NCBI GenBank assembly: GCA_963837815.1
Contig: CAWIOS010000005.1
Span: 172,015 to 236,014, forward strand
Source of the DNA: Fen-1273 sp963837815
GTDB taxonomy: Bacteria > Bacteroidota > Ignavibacteria > UBA10030 > UBA6906
DNA length: 64,000 nt
Direction: 5' to 3'
Below, one piece after another: positions 27,149-35,940 of this stretch; within the stretch, counting starts at the first letter, position 1, and each line of letters starts with the position of its first letter. The notes beneath the pieces are model-generated. The model had not been told where the DNA came from and searched no databases. It was given only the letters and a program-made list of their open reading frames with translations. Position numbers and translations under genes: made by a program.

Positions 27149-28645
27149 TTAGAATGTGATTGGCTTTCTATCATCATCGGGTCCCCCCATCGATTCCGAC
27201 ATTGCTCGAACAGGGAATCCAAGAGTTGAGTAGTCGATGTATGAACCTTTATGAGCACACAACGTTAGTACTATCCTATGAAAAAGGGTCTGATAGGCCC
27301 GAATTGCATCCATTAGTTTTCTGTACTGGTCGCTGGACAACGAGCCACCGTGGGCAAATCGATTTCTCGCAGCGATAACGGAGAGTTCAAATTCGGTATA
27401 TGGTAATCGAATCTCCTCAAAGAACAATTCATAGCGTTCGTTTACACCCATGTTATTCGCCTGACTCAACCTCCTCAGGATGCGATCCGAGTACTTTGCC
27501 GTCGCAAGAGCGGCCTTGAGAGCGTCAAGCGGCTCTTTTGTCAATAACGCGAACTCTGCATCAGGCATGTATTGTCCTCGAGTCCGAGTCTTTGTAGATT
27601 TGAACCATGCAGTCATGACATTCTCGACCGCCATCGAGAGAAACACTAGACTACCTTCCGCTGGAGAGATTTTTGACATCCAGAATTGCCACATAGCAGT
27701 GGAGAAAGAAAACTCTTCTCTTACGAGACAGAAGGATTCCGCCAATTTGGATATCGTCGGTTCAGCAACAGTGAAATCAAGATCGCTGTCGCTAAGTGGA
27801 ACCGGTGGCATTTCCGGGTTTCTACATTCTTGCTGTATATCCAACCCCCACGGGTTGTTAGAGAGCTCTCGAATTGGATACCCTGAACCCGAAAACAAGG
27901 ACTTGCCTACTTTCGTCAGTCGCTTTCCAACGACGAAACTCAATGATTCGAGAATGTTATCGAAGGAATTCTCGAATAATATGCCTGCTTGAGGCAACAT
28001 CAGCTGGATTTCAAAGTTCTTAGACCAATCCGGTCCGAATCCTCCTTGAACCATGCAGAATCTCAGGTTAAAGAGACTATTCTTGATTAGCCAATAGTCG
28101 CTGGACAACGTACTGGATGGAAACACAAATTCTATCGCATGCTCGGATTCATCCGGCAATACCCGCCCTCGTTTTCTCTGTATCTTCACTTCATGTTTCC
28201 GCTCAGTAAGCCGCGGGGCAGAGCTGAAGCGTGGTCCGTTAACGCACCAAATGGAAAGCCATCGAGGTGGATCAGGGTTGGAATACTCAAAAGTAGCCCT
28301 AAATGTCAAGGCTTTGCCTTCTATATGTCCGTCTCCTCGAATCGAGATATCTCCCGGATAGACTTCATCGAGAATGATCATTGTGGAAGAAGAATCGTAC
28401 CCCACAATGCGTATGCCTGGAATCGACTGCCCCTTCTTTAGATTGAGCTCTGGTTGATGACTACCAAATGCAGCGCTTGTTCCTTGCAGTTCCGTGACAA
28501 TGTTGAAGTTGGTATCTCGGGATACTGTAATCTTATTTATCGCTGGATGAATCCCGCCGCGCTCCTTTATTGAATCAACGACTCTCTCTGTGTGCAGAGC
28601 TTCCCATTCTATCATTGGAAGTGAAGTGTCCTGCGTGTCTTTCAT
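27149..28645 (-). CDS. HEPN-domain protein (ApeA-like)
   Basis: 498 residues. The C-terminal 200 residues are helical and contain RNRFAHG with the RX4H pair R427/H432, the catalytic signature of HEPN ribonucleases. The N-terminal 300 residues are beta-rich (FRATFEYSNPDPPRWLSIWC), as in ApeA-type proteins with an N-terminal sensor and C-terminal HEPN. ApeA-like proteins cause abortive infection, probably by cleaving RNA. It lies between the NACHT gene and the nuclease gene, all on the minus strand, with gaps of about 180 bp. Assignment rests on motif and architecture, not on a search. Confidence 0.65.
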   Translation of the reverse strand: MKDTQDTSLPMIEWEALHTERVVDSIKERGGIHPAINKITVSRDTNFNIVTELQGTSAAFGSHQPELNLKKGQSIPGIRIVGYDSSSTMIILDEVYPGDISIRGDGHIEGKALTFRATFEYSNPDPPRWLSIWCVNGPRFSSAPRLTERKHEVKIQRKRGRVLPDESEHAIEFVFPSSTLSSDYWLIKNSLFNLRFCMVQGGFGPDWSKNFEIQLMLPQAGILFENSFDNILESLSFVVGKRLTKVGKSLFSGSGYPIRELSNNPWGLDIQQECRNPEMPPVPLSDSDLDFTVAEPTISKLAESFCLVREEFSFSTAMWQFWMSKISPAEGSLVFLSMAVENVMTAWFKSTKTRTRGQYMPDAEFALLTKEPLDALKAALATAKYSDRILRRLSQANNMGVNERYELFFEEIRLPYTEFELSVIAARNRFAHGGSLSSDQYRKLMDAIRAYQTLFHRIVLTLCAHKGSYIDYSTLGFPVRAMSESMGGPDDDRKPITF

Positions 28646-28820
28646 GGTTGTCCCCGCCGATGTCGTAGTTGCGGTTTCATGACTCGTTTTCTGATCACCT
28701 CGTCCTTCACCAGATCAGAAAATGTGGGTGCAAACGATGGAAAGCAATTGGGGTCATGATATCTTACCTCACAATCGGAACCAGTAAGTGAACGCGAGAG
28801 TTAATGTGTGTTAGTGGATC

Positions 28821-29213
28821 CTACCCAATGTATGGGTAGGTGTGTCGTTCAAAGAAATGTTCTGGAGTCGGTAGGAGTCGCACTTCGACCTCCGGAAGAC
28901 GTAGGTTGTTTCTCATGGTATCAGCTAGCACCTCATGCGACTTGAGGAATTGCTTTTCGCCGATTGCGACAACGATTGCATCTGGCTGTATTTCTTTTGC
29001 GAGAGCTTCTAACTTCTCGAAAGTCTCTCGCCCGAGTCCCTTCGAAGATGACTTCGCTTCTCCTATGATAAAGACCCCATCGGATATGCACATGAAATCC
29101 ACTTCTGCGAAGGGCTCCGTTTGGCCTTTTCTATACAGGGACGTGCTCGGAATGTAGAAAAAGGAGTCACGACTGGAGCCTAAGAAGATCGTAAAGAGCA
29201 GTACAATTTGCAA
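28821..29213 (-). CDS. PD-(D/E)XK nuclease domain, C-terminal part of the gene at 29167-31272
   Basis: 130 residues. FAEVDFMCISDGVFIIGEAK shows the D39-X12-E52-X-K54 core of restriction-endonuclease-like folds, followed by helices and a strand (AIVVAIGEKQF). The preceding frame overlaps by 47 bp. Reading ALYDLLR from it and then SSRDSFFYIPSTSLY from this frame gives a smooth protein, so one extra base near 29170-29200 has probably split a single gene of about 820 residues. No credible independent start exists. Confidence 0.65.
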   Translation of the reverse strand: MQIVLLFTIFLGSSRDSFFYIPSTSLYRKGQTEPFAEVDFMCISDGVFIIGEAKSSSKGLGRETFEKLEALAKEIQPDAIVVAIGEKQFLKSHEVLADTMRNNLRLPEVEVRLLPTPEHFFERHTYPYIG

Positions 29214-31272
29214 CTATGCCATGCCTAGCAACGCCGTTGACGACAAGACTATTCAACTTGTAGAAGTACTTACTTTCGATCGGAAGCCTGTAACCTTGGT
29301 TACATCCTATGCATTGTATAGTAGTTCGAACAACTTCCATTGGATACCAAATATGGCTTCCACAGTTTGGGCATCTGGGCCTCACTCCCAATAGCATTAC
29401 CCCTGAATCAACGAGTTCTTGGATCTCAAGGTCAATCGCGTCCTTTTGTTCTCTTAGGACTCCCAAGGATGCGATGAATGGCATCCCCTTTTGTGCACCC
29501 TCTCCAAGTAACTCTTCATTTAGCTGCCTGCTCTTCCTGTAGAAGAAATCAATTGTAACAGGGTTGTCCTCATCGTTGGTTTCGGGGAGAGATCTTGCGA
29601 TCTTTCTCGATACGAAGCCCAAATCTTCAGGCGATAGTTTCTTCCCTGGGAGATGATTTTCAATCACCCTTGAAATAGTTCCAATATTGCCGTCCCTAAC
29701 ATTCCGGCCTCCAGATGCCATGTATTCGAAACATTCCCTCCAGTATGGTTCGGCGAAATAGGAATTGGCTTGAAATAGTCCACCAAACAGGGAGACTATT
29801 CCCTGTAGGTATTTGCCTTTGTCAGAAATGTTGACGTCCTCAATTGCATCCGCAGTCGAAGTTATTGTGATGCCTTCCCCTCTGCGGGTTTGATAAGATT
29901 CACGCCGAAGGAGTCGCCAGAATACGCTAAATTCACTTGGGATATTCAGCGTGGCAACTTTGTCAGATGACGTAATTGTGATACTTATTTCCCCGAACCT
30001 GTTTATTCGATTCGGCTTGCGAATTAGCAGGGAACCTATCCCTGGTCTCCTTGGGAGTCGCCACCAGTAGCTAGTGTTTGTGTATAGATATCGCTCGGGA
30101 TGAAGCTCAATTCTCTGATCCACCATCCAGCTTCCCTGAATGTTTTCGGCGGACAAGACTGGATTTGGCGGAAGAGAAATTAGAACTGACGATGGACTGA
30201 TCGATTTCCTGGGTGAGGGGATTACCTGTTGGACAAAGGCCGGATCATTCCGTAAACGCTGGCCCGCATCGTATGGCTTGATAAGTGGAGCATTCTCCCA
30301 TGTGATAGACTCGGCCGATTTGAAGTGGACGAGCTTCTCTCGAAACTTACCCCGTAATTCATCGATTCGCTCACTCGAGAAGTCAAATGAGATCAACCTG
30401 AGATAACCGAGATTTTGGCTGCGAAGACTGTCAAGATAACTAAGAAACCTGATCAAGTAGTCTTCGCATTCCTTGTTTGACAGAACAACGGATGGAATCC
30501 AAAACTGGGCTAGAGATTTCCTCTGTATTGGGGATTCGAAGAAGATATGATTCCAATGATAAATAATATTATGAGGCGAATCTCCAACTGAGATAAGAAT
30601 TTCATTGCCTGGGTCCATTCTCTCCGGCAATGGCATCCCGATCGACGCTTCTGCCAACTCGGTCGGCGTGATGCCCGTATGTATTGTCTGGCGCAATGAA
30701 TTCAAGAATGTGGCGATATAGTCTGGAGGAAAATTAATACCAAGAACTCTCCCCGTTGTGGCTTCGTCGCGACCGAATGGGTCAAGGGTAAGAGCCGTCA
30801 AGCCAAAGTTGAACAACAAGAAATCATAGTAGGGGTGGGTTGGCTCAGCAGAGATCTTGAGAATATTCACATTCCGATCCATCAAACTCCGTCTTTGGAG
30901 TATCGAGCCAACCATCATTGAATTTGGAAGGTTCCCTCCGGCGGAACTGTGGTCAAAACTAGGTCGTTCCTCGTTTACTCTTTTGATGGACTGTGGGCAG
31001 ATGTCCCTACCGATTCTCTCAAGCAGCGGAAGTTCGATATCAACGAACGAATAGATCAAATCAGGGGAGCAAAATCTCAATACGTTCCAAAAGTAATTTC
31101 CTATTACCTTTCCATCTGTGATAATTATCGGGTTATGCCTTCCTCCCCACAATTCTAAGTTAAATTGGACTATTGTCGCCAACAACTTCGTGCTTGCCTC
31201 AAATGGAACAAAGAACGCAAGACGTCGGGGGCGGTACCAGCTTTGGATAGTAAGGGGGTGCTGTGCTTCCAT
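29167..31272 (-). CDS. Large protein with C-terminal zinc ribbon, fused to a nuclease domain; family unknown
   Basis: 701 residues, ATG at 31272 (MEAQHPLTIQSWYRPRRLAF). An early segment reads LWGGRHNPIIITDGKVIGNY, and C629-region residues form a zinc ribbon CPNCGSHIWYPM...CIGC ahead of the nuclease domain found in the overlapping frame (28821-29213). I do not recognise the N-terminal 600 residues. Zinc ribbon plus PD-(D/E)XK at the end, beside NACHT and HEPN genes, suggests a DNA- or RNA-cleaving defence effector, but this is inference. A terminator-bounded operon lies upstream on the same strand. Confidence 0.6.
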   Translation of the reverse strand: MEAQHPLTIQSWYRPRRLAFFVPFEASTKLLATIVQFNLELWGGRHNPIIITDGKVIGNYFWNVLRFCSPDLIYSFVDIELPLLERIGRDICPQSIKRVNEERPSFDHSSAGGNLPNSMMVGSILQRRSLMDRNVNILKISAEPTHPYYDFLLFNFGLTALTLDPFGRDEATTGRVLGINFPPDYIATFLNSLRQTIHTGITPTELAEASIGMPLPERMDPGNEILISVGDSPHNIIYHWNHIFFESPIQRKSLAQFWIPSVVLSNKECEDYLIRFLSYLDSLRSQNLGYLRLISFDFSSERIDELRGKFREKLVHFKSAESITWENAPLIKPYDAGQRLRNDPAFVQQVIPSPRKSISPSSVLISLPPNPVLSAENIQGSWMVDQRIELHPERYLYTNTSYWWRLPRRPGIGSLLIRKPNRINRFGEISITITSSDKVATLNIPSEFSVFWRLLRRESYQTRRGEGITITSTADAIEDVNISDKGKYLQGIVSLFGGLFQANSYFAEPYWRECFEYMASGGRNVRDGNIGTISRVIENHLPGKKLSPEDLGFVSRKIARSLPETNDEDNPVTIDFFYRKSRQLNEELLGEGAQKGMPFIASLGVLREQKDAIDLEIQELVDSGVMLLGVRPRCPNCGSHIWYPMEVVRTTIQCIGCNQGYRLPIESKYFYKLNSLVVNGVARHGIVANCTALYDLLRLQS

Positions 31273-31368
31273 CTAACGACCTATATGATTAACGCAATCT
31301 ATTCATCATTACCTTCTGAATCAAGATCGTCCTAACACCCCTTTGAATCCTCTCCAGTAAGAAAAATA

Positions 31369-31389
31369 GGCCCGAGGGTTACTCGGGCC
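31369..31389 (-). terminator. Terminator of the recombination operon
   Basis: GGCCCGAG-TAACC-CTCGGGCC on the minus strand, followed by TATTTTTC. It lies eight bases after the stop of 31397-31867 and ends the 31.4-35.5 kb operon. Confidence 0.85.
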
Positions 31390-31396
31390 TTTCGAT

Positions 31397-31867
31397 CTAG
31401 TTTAGCCTCGCCCTCTGAATAAACATCGTCAGCGCAATCGACCGGACATCCTCATTCTGCCAGGGGATCGTGTTGACCTCTTTCGTTATCTCGACAGCCT
31501 CGGAAACGCATTCCTTCATCAGCGCCTTGAAGTCATCCGAGTGACCGTTCCCGTTCGGGGGAGGAACCGGCTGTTTTGAGAGAACCTCGAACTCAACCTT
31601 GGCCATGACTTTCCGTCCATTCTGGATGGCTTTCTTCCGAATGAGGAACTGATCACCGGTCCGAATACCGCTTTCGAGGATCTGCTGGTGAACTTCTGGT
31701 GTGGCGAAGAATGATTTACCTTCCCCCTCATCCTCAACGCTATACAGATAGTATGCGCCGTAAGAGTTCGTTCCTTCGTAGCACTTGTCCTTGGTGAGGG
31801 TCAGCTTCGCCTCTGAATTCAAGGCGAGCTCAACCTTCGGTTTCATTCCGTTCCCGTTCTGTGTCAT
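31397..31867 (-). CDS. Hypothetical element protein, last gene of the recombination operon
   Basis: 156 residues from ATG 31867; GGAGG ends eight bases upstream, so the ATG at 31882 is not used. The start overlaps the stop of the Gam-like gene (ATGA), indicating coupled translation. Residues 10-95 look beta-rich (AKLTLTKDKCYEGTNSYGAY; FLIRKKAIQNGRKVMAKVEF), OB-fold-like; then a PPPNGNGHSDD linker and a helical tail. A single-strand-binding role would suit the operon, but no family is recognised. Confidence 0.75.
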   Translation of the reverse strand: MTQNGNGMKPKVELALNSEAKLTLTKDKCYEGTNSYGAYYLYSVEDEGEGKSFFATPEVHQQILESGIRTGDQFLIRKKAIQNGRKVMAKVEFEVLSKQPVPPPNGNGHSDDFKALMKECVSEAVEITKEVNTIPWQNEDVRSIALTMFIQRARLN

Positions 31868-32388
31868 CTGCTTTTCCTCCATTTGTGGTGTATGAGAATT
31901 TCACCTCTGCCGGGATAACCTGAATCCCAGGCGGAATATCCCCAGTGCTTGACGTGGTTGATGATTGCTTGAAGATCTGGAGTGACTGACTCGGGCACTT
32001 TCTTCACCAAGCCGAGTTTCTGGCCGATCCTCAGGAATTGCTCGATTGCCACGACCGCGACACGATCTCTGCCCTTCCTCAGTTTAAGCTGACCGTGTGG
32101 CAACCTCATTGTCTTCTCCCCTGAAGAGCGCATGAATCCATCAAGGTTGAAGACCAGCCACGCTCGCTTCTTATCAAGTGCGAGCCATTTCGCTTGCACG
32201 ATATTCCTCGATCAGCTTGAGCTCCTTCTCACAGAGTTCATTTACGTCCGCCATGCTCTCTTCGAGTTTGCCGATAGCGGCGAGAATCTGATCGGCCATT
32301 AGCCGGTCCATTTCGATCTTCTTCTCCTGGTCGGCCTGTTAGCCTGGAGGAGTAGCTCTTCGATGAAATCGATTCGTTGTTCTTCCAT
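31864..32388 (-). CDS. Gam-like host-nuclease inhibitor / DNA-end-binding protein, two frame changes
   Basis: Three frames together give a Gam-like protein. The start at ATG 32388 (MEEQRIDFIEELLLQANR) shifts near 32336 to DQEKKIEMDRLMADQILAAI, and from RASEMAR near 32190 to LDKKRAWLVFNLDGFMRSSG, then MRLPHGQLKLRKGRDRV. Long N-terminal helices followed by a beta strand of the LPxGxLKxRK type are characteristic of the Mu Gam family, which binds DNA ends and blocks host nucleases. The longest single piece is 31864-32199. Frame changes may be sequencing errors, since residues are well conserved. Confidence 0.65.
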
Positions 32389-32391
32389 GAT

Positions 32392-32481
32392 TTATCCCTT
32401 CTTTCCTGTAAGGGCAGTCTTGATCGCTTCAACGCTGCTTGCACAGAAGCAACGATGATAACCCAGGTCTTGGTCGGTCAT
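32392..32481 (-). CDS. 29-residue small protein upstream of the Gam-like gene
   Basis: ATG 32481 is preceded by AAAGGAG at good spacing and the frame (MTDQDLGYHRCFCASSVEAI...) ends with TAA three bases before the Gam-like ATG. The tight spacing suggests a translated leader or coupling peptide. No homology recognised. Two cysteines (CFC) stand out. Confidence 0.45.
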   Translation of the reverse strand: MTDQDLGYHRCFCASSVEAIKTALTGKKG

Positions 32482-32503
32482 ACAACTCTCCTTTCGTTGA
32501 AGT

Positions 32504-32533
32504 GAAAAGCCGGCGTCCAATCGGACCACCGGC
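32504..32533 (-). promoter_or_regulatory. Intergenic hairpin with conserved leader (copy 2)
   Basis: On the minus strand GCCGGTGGTCC-GATT-GGACGCCGGC is followed by TTTTCACTTCA and GAAAGGAG. The same layout occurs at 33777-33804, so it is a repeated leader, perhaps an attenuator or a processing/terminator hairpin. Confidence 0.5.
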
Positions 32534-32551
32534 CTGTGATTGATTGGTTCA

Positions 32552-33453
32552 CTATTGTTCACATTCATACAAACGGCATTGGTCCGGATTCTTGTCTAAT
32601 CGCATTGCCATAAATTGCGGGTGGCGGATTGCTCCTGACTTGAGCCGTTCCATGCCTTTGATCGTGACAACATGGCCGATATAGTCACTCTGGACGGATG
32701 TGACATTTGAGCGCGGACTTCATCACTCATTCCTGAGGCTTGACCGAGTTCTTGGAGTGTCCAGCCCCCGTTCGTATACACATACTGACCGAAGACCAAG
32801 GCTCCGATGCGGTTATTGAATTTGCCCTTACCCTTCGTGAATCGAAGAACGACCGCATCAATCGTCATCGACTTCTTGGCCTTTACCCAATTGTTGGCTG
32901 GCCGTCCTCCTTGCAGATAGTATGCATCCAGGCATTTTAACATGATTCCTTCTCCTCCTTGCCGAGGACTGAAGCGTACAGTCGCTTCTTTTCCTCCAGT
33001 TGTTTCGACCCAGGGCAAGAAGTGAATGTGTTCCGAGAGAAGACGGGACTTGAGCGCTTTGAGCCAGTTCAGCCTCTCCGAAAGCCTCTTGTGGCTCAGA
33101 TCTGTGTCACAGAATGCCAGGATATCGAACACGAACAGTTGAACATGATGGTTTCCGTTCGTCCCGTTCTTCCTGTGAACTGTTCCCGCCAACTCCGCCG
33201 AGTCCATCCCTCTTGCCAGAATCTCGCAATCGACAATCGTCCCAACGAGATCTGGATAACGAAGAGCTGCCAGATGGGGAAGGGCGGAGGTCTTCTCTAG
33301 TGGCCGGCTGGGGTCATCAACCCCTGCAGACCGAGAGAATATTCGAAGCCCTGAAGGCGTGATATGGACAATTGCCCTCATTCCGTCCAGCTTCTCCTGG
33401 GCGATGTATCGCGCGTCGTTGAGGAGACGGTCCAGATGAGCTGTATCCTTCAC
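32552..33453 (-). CDS. ATP-dependent DNA ligase, frame change near 32700
   Basis: Motif I is EKLDGMRA with the adenylated K21, then IVDCEILARG (motif III region), GGEGIMLKCLDAYY (motif IV) and WVKAKKSMTIDAVV (motif V). After MSDEVRAQMSHPS the frame goes wrong and stops at 32596. The next frame continues with QSDYIGHVVTIKGMERLKSG and HPQFMAMRLDKNPDQCR to TAG 32552, the normal end of small phage-type ligases. GTG 33453 is the likely start. It seals nicks using ATP and fits the neighbouring clamp and Gam genes. Confidence 0.85.
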
Positions 33454-33486
33454 CCCTGGGCGTTCATCGGCCAGATTACCGGGAGG

Positions 33487-33747
33487 TCACTCTTTTTTTT
33501 TGAACCGGGCATGGGGCTTCCGTTGGAGCCGACTTATGACATATCCTTTCTTTTGCTTCTCCGCCTGTTTCTTCTGCAGTTCCGCCTGTGCCTCCTGATC
33601 TGAGTCACCATCGTAGATGATGGTTTCCTGGGGAGCCTTGCCGATCCCACCATAGAGGCCTTTCACGGTCACGCGGCCGTTTGTCCTTGCGAGATGGAAT
33701 TCGTAGAACTTGTTGTGACCGCCTGTCGTACACTCGAGTCGAATCAT
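33487..33747 (-). CDS. WGR-domain protein
   Basis: 86 residues from ATG 33747 (AGGAG nine bases upstream). KFYEFHLARTNGRVTVKGLY, GGIGKAPQE and KQAEKQKKGYVIS follow the WGR pattern (WGRIGTxGQ...K..KGY), with leucine-tyrosine in place of the usual tryptophan-glycine. WGR domains bind nucleic acid and often accompany ATP-dependent ligases, as here, where the ligase follows. The C terminus is very basic (RKPHARFKKKE). Confidence 0.75.
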   Translation of the reverse strand: MIRLECTTGGHNKFYEFHLARTNGRVTVKGLYGGIGKAPQETIIYDGDSDQEAQAELQKKQAEKQKKGYVISRLQRKPHARFKKKE

Positions 33748-33776
33748 CACTTCTCCTTTCCGGAATGAAATGGAAA

Positions 33777-33804
33777 GGCCGATACCCATCGCTGGGCACC
33801 GGCC
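33777..33804 (-). promoter_or_regulatory. Intergenic hairpin with conserved leader (copy 1)
   Basis: On the minus strand GGCCGGTGCCC-AGCGAT-GGGTATCGGCC is followed by TTTCCATTTCA and GGAAAGGAGA before the WGR gene. It matches the arrangement at 32504-32533. Confidence 0.5.
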
Positions 33805-33830
33805 CTATGAATGATCGAAGGAAGATTCCT

Positions 33831-34796
33831 TCAGTTCAAAAGCATATCCTGCGCCAGCTGGAATGCCTTCACCTTGAGCCTCTCGCCAGAGCCAAACCAG
33901 GCTGAGTTCAGTCGCCGATTCGGGTCCTTCGTGGCTATAACATGATCGGTATATTCGGTGATCGCGTTGTATGCACCGAATGCCGTGCCCCGAATCGCCT
34001 TTGCATCCTCGACATCCTGATGAAGACTGAGGATTGTCTCCCGGATGTTCTCCGTGCGCTTCTTGGACTCGCTTTCCGGATTGTTTGGAATCAGCGCTTC
34101 GACGTACTGAATGAGCTGCTTGTCCGTGACCTTCGTAAGCGCCATCCTTTTGAAGATGGTATCCAGAAGATCATAGACTGAGTTGGAGAGACCTAACAAC
34201 TTGTGGGCTTCTTCCAGCTTTTCGAGAGCTGAGGGAGTGTGCTTGATCCGGACCTCTTGGTCCATTCCTGCGAGAGCCACCGAGAGGGTATTATTACACA
34301 CTACCCTGATTGGTGAGAGCTTCGCGCGAATCATGGACGAGCCATCGTGCGAGTTGTAAAGAAGAAGGAACTTTTGTACGATGTCTTTTCCGTTTAGTTT
34401 GATGTATCCAGGGAGGCGAGCAAGGATCCAGACTTTCTCTCCCTTGTTGAGTGCGCCAGCAGTTTCGTAAATGGCCTCATTCTGGCCTACGAGCGAATCG
34501 AAGAATCCAAACGCGTCCCGATTCTGAACCGGAGAATAGCGCGATCCAACCACACCCAAAACTTGCTGCGTGTCGGTCCGGACAGTAGCAAAGTAATCGG
34601 GAACATCGATTCGGCGTTTCCCGTTGATCACTGCTTGGAGTGGTTTCTTCACTACGGTATAGTCCAGATTGGCGGCTTCGATTGCTTCTTCTGCGGTTGC
34701 TGGATGGTCAAGCCTCTTGCCAAGGCCGTGCCAGGGAGCCGAGTCAACGTACATCATGCTGGCTCTTCCGTTGACGATGTTGAGGTTGTGCGACAT
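33831..34796 (-). CDS. DUF932 phage/plasmid-like protein
   Basis: 321 residues. MYVDSAPWHGLGKRLDHPAT, VVGSRYSPVQNRDAFGFFDS, WILARLPG, LLLYNSHDGSSMI and PIRVVCNNTLS are the standard marks of DUF932/TIGR03299, found in phages and plasmids near recombination genes. Its biochemical role is not settled. It begins one base after the stop of the clamp-like gene, so translation is coupled. Confidence 0.92.
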   Translation of the reverse strand: MSHNLNIVNGRASMMYVDSAPWHGLGKRLDHPATAEEAIEAANLDYTVVKKPLQAVINGKRRIDVPDYFATVRTDTQQVLGVVGSRYSPVQNRDAFGFFDSLVGQNEAIYETAGALNKGEKVWILARLPGYIKLNGKDIVQKFLLLYNSHDGSSMIRAKLSPIRVVCNNTLSVALAGMDQEVRIKHTPSALEKLEEAHKLLGLSNSVYDLLDTIFKRMALTKVTDKQLIQYVEALIPNNPESESKKRTENIRETILSLHQDVEDAKAIRGTAFGAYNAITEYTDHVIATKDPNRRLNSAWFGSGERLKVKAFQLAQDMLLN

Positions 34797-34797
34797 A

Positions 34798-35316
34798 TCA
34801 GTTCCTTTCTTTGTTTAGTCGAATTGGCATGAGAAGTCCTACTGTGCCTGGTTCTGAATGAACTGGCCGGACAAGAACAGCCGAGTTTGGATCCCCGATT
34901 TCAAGAATGATCTCCTCGTTTCCGAGGGCTTCGGCGAGATCCTTGAGATAATGCGCATTAACCCCAATGCGGTATTTCCTGTTCGAATGTGCATCCCTCA
35001 GGATCCGAAACGTGTGAGGAGGGTTCTCTCCCTCGGGCCGGTTCATGATTGTGCCGTCAGGAAGAACTTGAGCCCCGTTGAGCACGATTTGAACTGAATC
35101 CTGCCCCTTTGATGAGACCTTCCGGGCATGTTTCAGAGCTTCAGGGGAGACCCATCCTATTTCGTCATCCTCTTGAACCTGGACTGGGACAAAGGCGAGA
35201 ATCCTCCCATTGGTACTCATCGCGTGTCTGCGGCTGACGTAGATGTTCTGCAGGTTTGGCCGGGACTCGTCGGTTGACACGCATTTCTCGATCTTGTACT
35301 TCCTTTCAATGTGCAT
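34798..35316 (-). CDS. Sliding-clamp-like (DnaN-type) protein, short form
   Basis: 172 residues. RRHAMSTNGRILAFVPVQ resembles the clamp motif A-T-DG-RL, followed by WVSPEALKHAR, RIGVNAHYLKDLAEALG and a C terminus LVRPVHSEPGTVGLLMPIRL, equivalent to the PVxI...YVIMPMRL end of bacterial beta clamps. It has about half the length of DnaN, as in several phage proteins of this type. It probably tethers the element's own replication or repair enzymes to DNA. Assignment is by pattern only. Confidence 0.65.
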   Translation of the reverse strand: MHIERKYKIEKCVSTDESRPNLQNIYVSRRHAMSTNGRILAFVPVQVQEDDEIGWVSPEALKHARKVSSKGQDSVQIVLNGAQVLPDGTIMNRPEGENPPHTFRILRDAHSNRKYRIGVNAHYLKDLAEALGNEEIILEIGDPNSAVLVRPVHSEPGTVGLLMPIRLNKERN

Positions 35317-35324
35317 TGTGCCCC

Positions 35325-35546
35325 CTACTGTTTTGCCGTTGAGGCTGCTTCGTCGATGGCCTGCTTGAACTGCTCGATCGTCTCGCCGAATACCCGGATG
35401 CTGGAACGAGTCTTCTTGTCATCTTGGTCCAGGCGATTTTCTGAGATCGAGATGTACTTGGCTCCGGTCTTTGCCTCCTTGACATCGATAAAGTAAGTGA
35501 CACGGCCGGCGCGGACCATCGTGCTGTAGATGGAATTGTTCTGCAT
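35325..35546 (-). CDS. PUR-domain (DUF3276-type) nucleic-acid-binding protein
   Basis: 73 residues from ATG 35546, after AGGAGG. YSTMVRAGRVTYFIDVKEAK, TGAKYISISENR and IRVFGETIEQFKQAIDEA follow the bacterial PUR-alpha repeat pattern, which binds single-stranded DNA or RNA. It is the first gene of the operon that runs to the terminator at 31369. An IS110 element lies directly upstream and may have displaced or replaced its promoter. Confidence 0.75.
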   Translation of the reverse strand: MQNNSIYSTMVRAGRVTYFIDVKEAKTGAKYISISENRLDQDDKKTRSSIRVFGETIEQFKQAIDEAASTAKQ

Positions 35547-35940
35547 GGATCCTCCTAGAGATTGGGAATAGTGATGGACCATCAATCTCTTATACCCGAA
35601 AAGGGGAGGACCCAAATATGGGACCCAATGAGCCTCCATCATTTAAGCCATACAGGAGATCCTCGGAGTAGCTTCTGCTATGTTAAAAAGCAAGTCCCAT
35701 TGCTTGATGCCTTATTACCTATACGTTTTGAGCTTGCAAGAACAACCGATCATCCTGCTATAAGTAGACATGCGTCCACCATGGCCGCAGCTACATTTCG
35801 GTGGTTAGATGGTAATATTGTGGGGCGCAGACTATTGAGAGCAGAGTCCCGTGAACTGAATCTGCAAGAAGCTACCAGCGCTCTCCCACAGAAACATCTA
35901 TCGGCGGTCTTTCAAACTCGTTGATGTTCGGTACTGGTGT

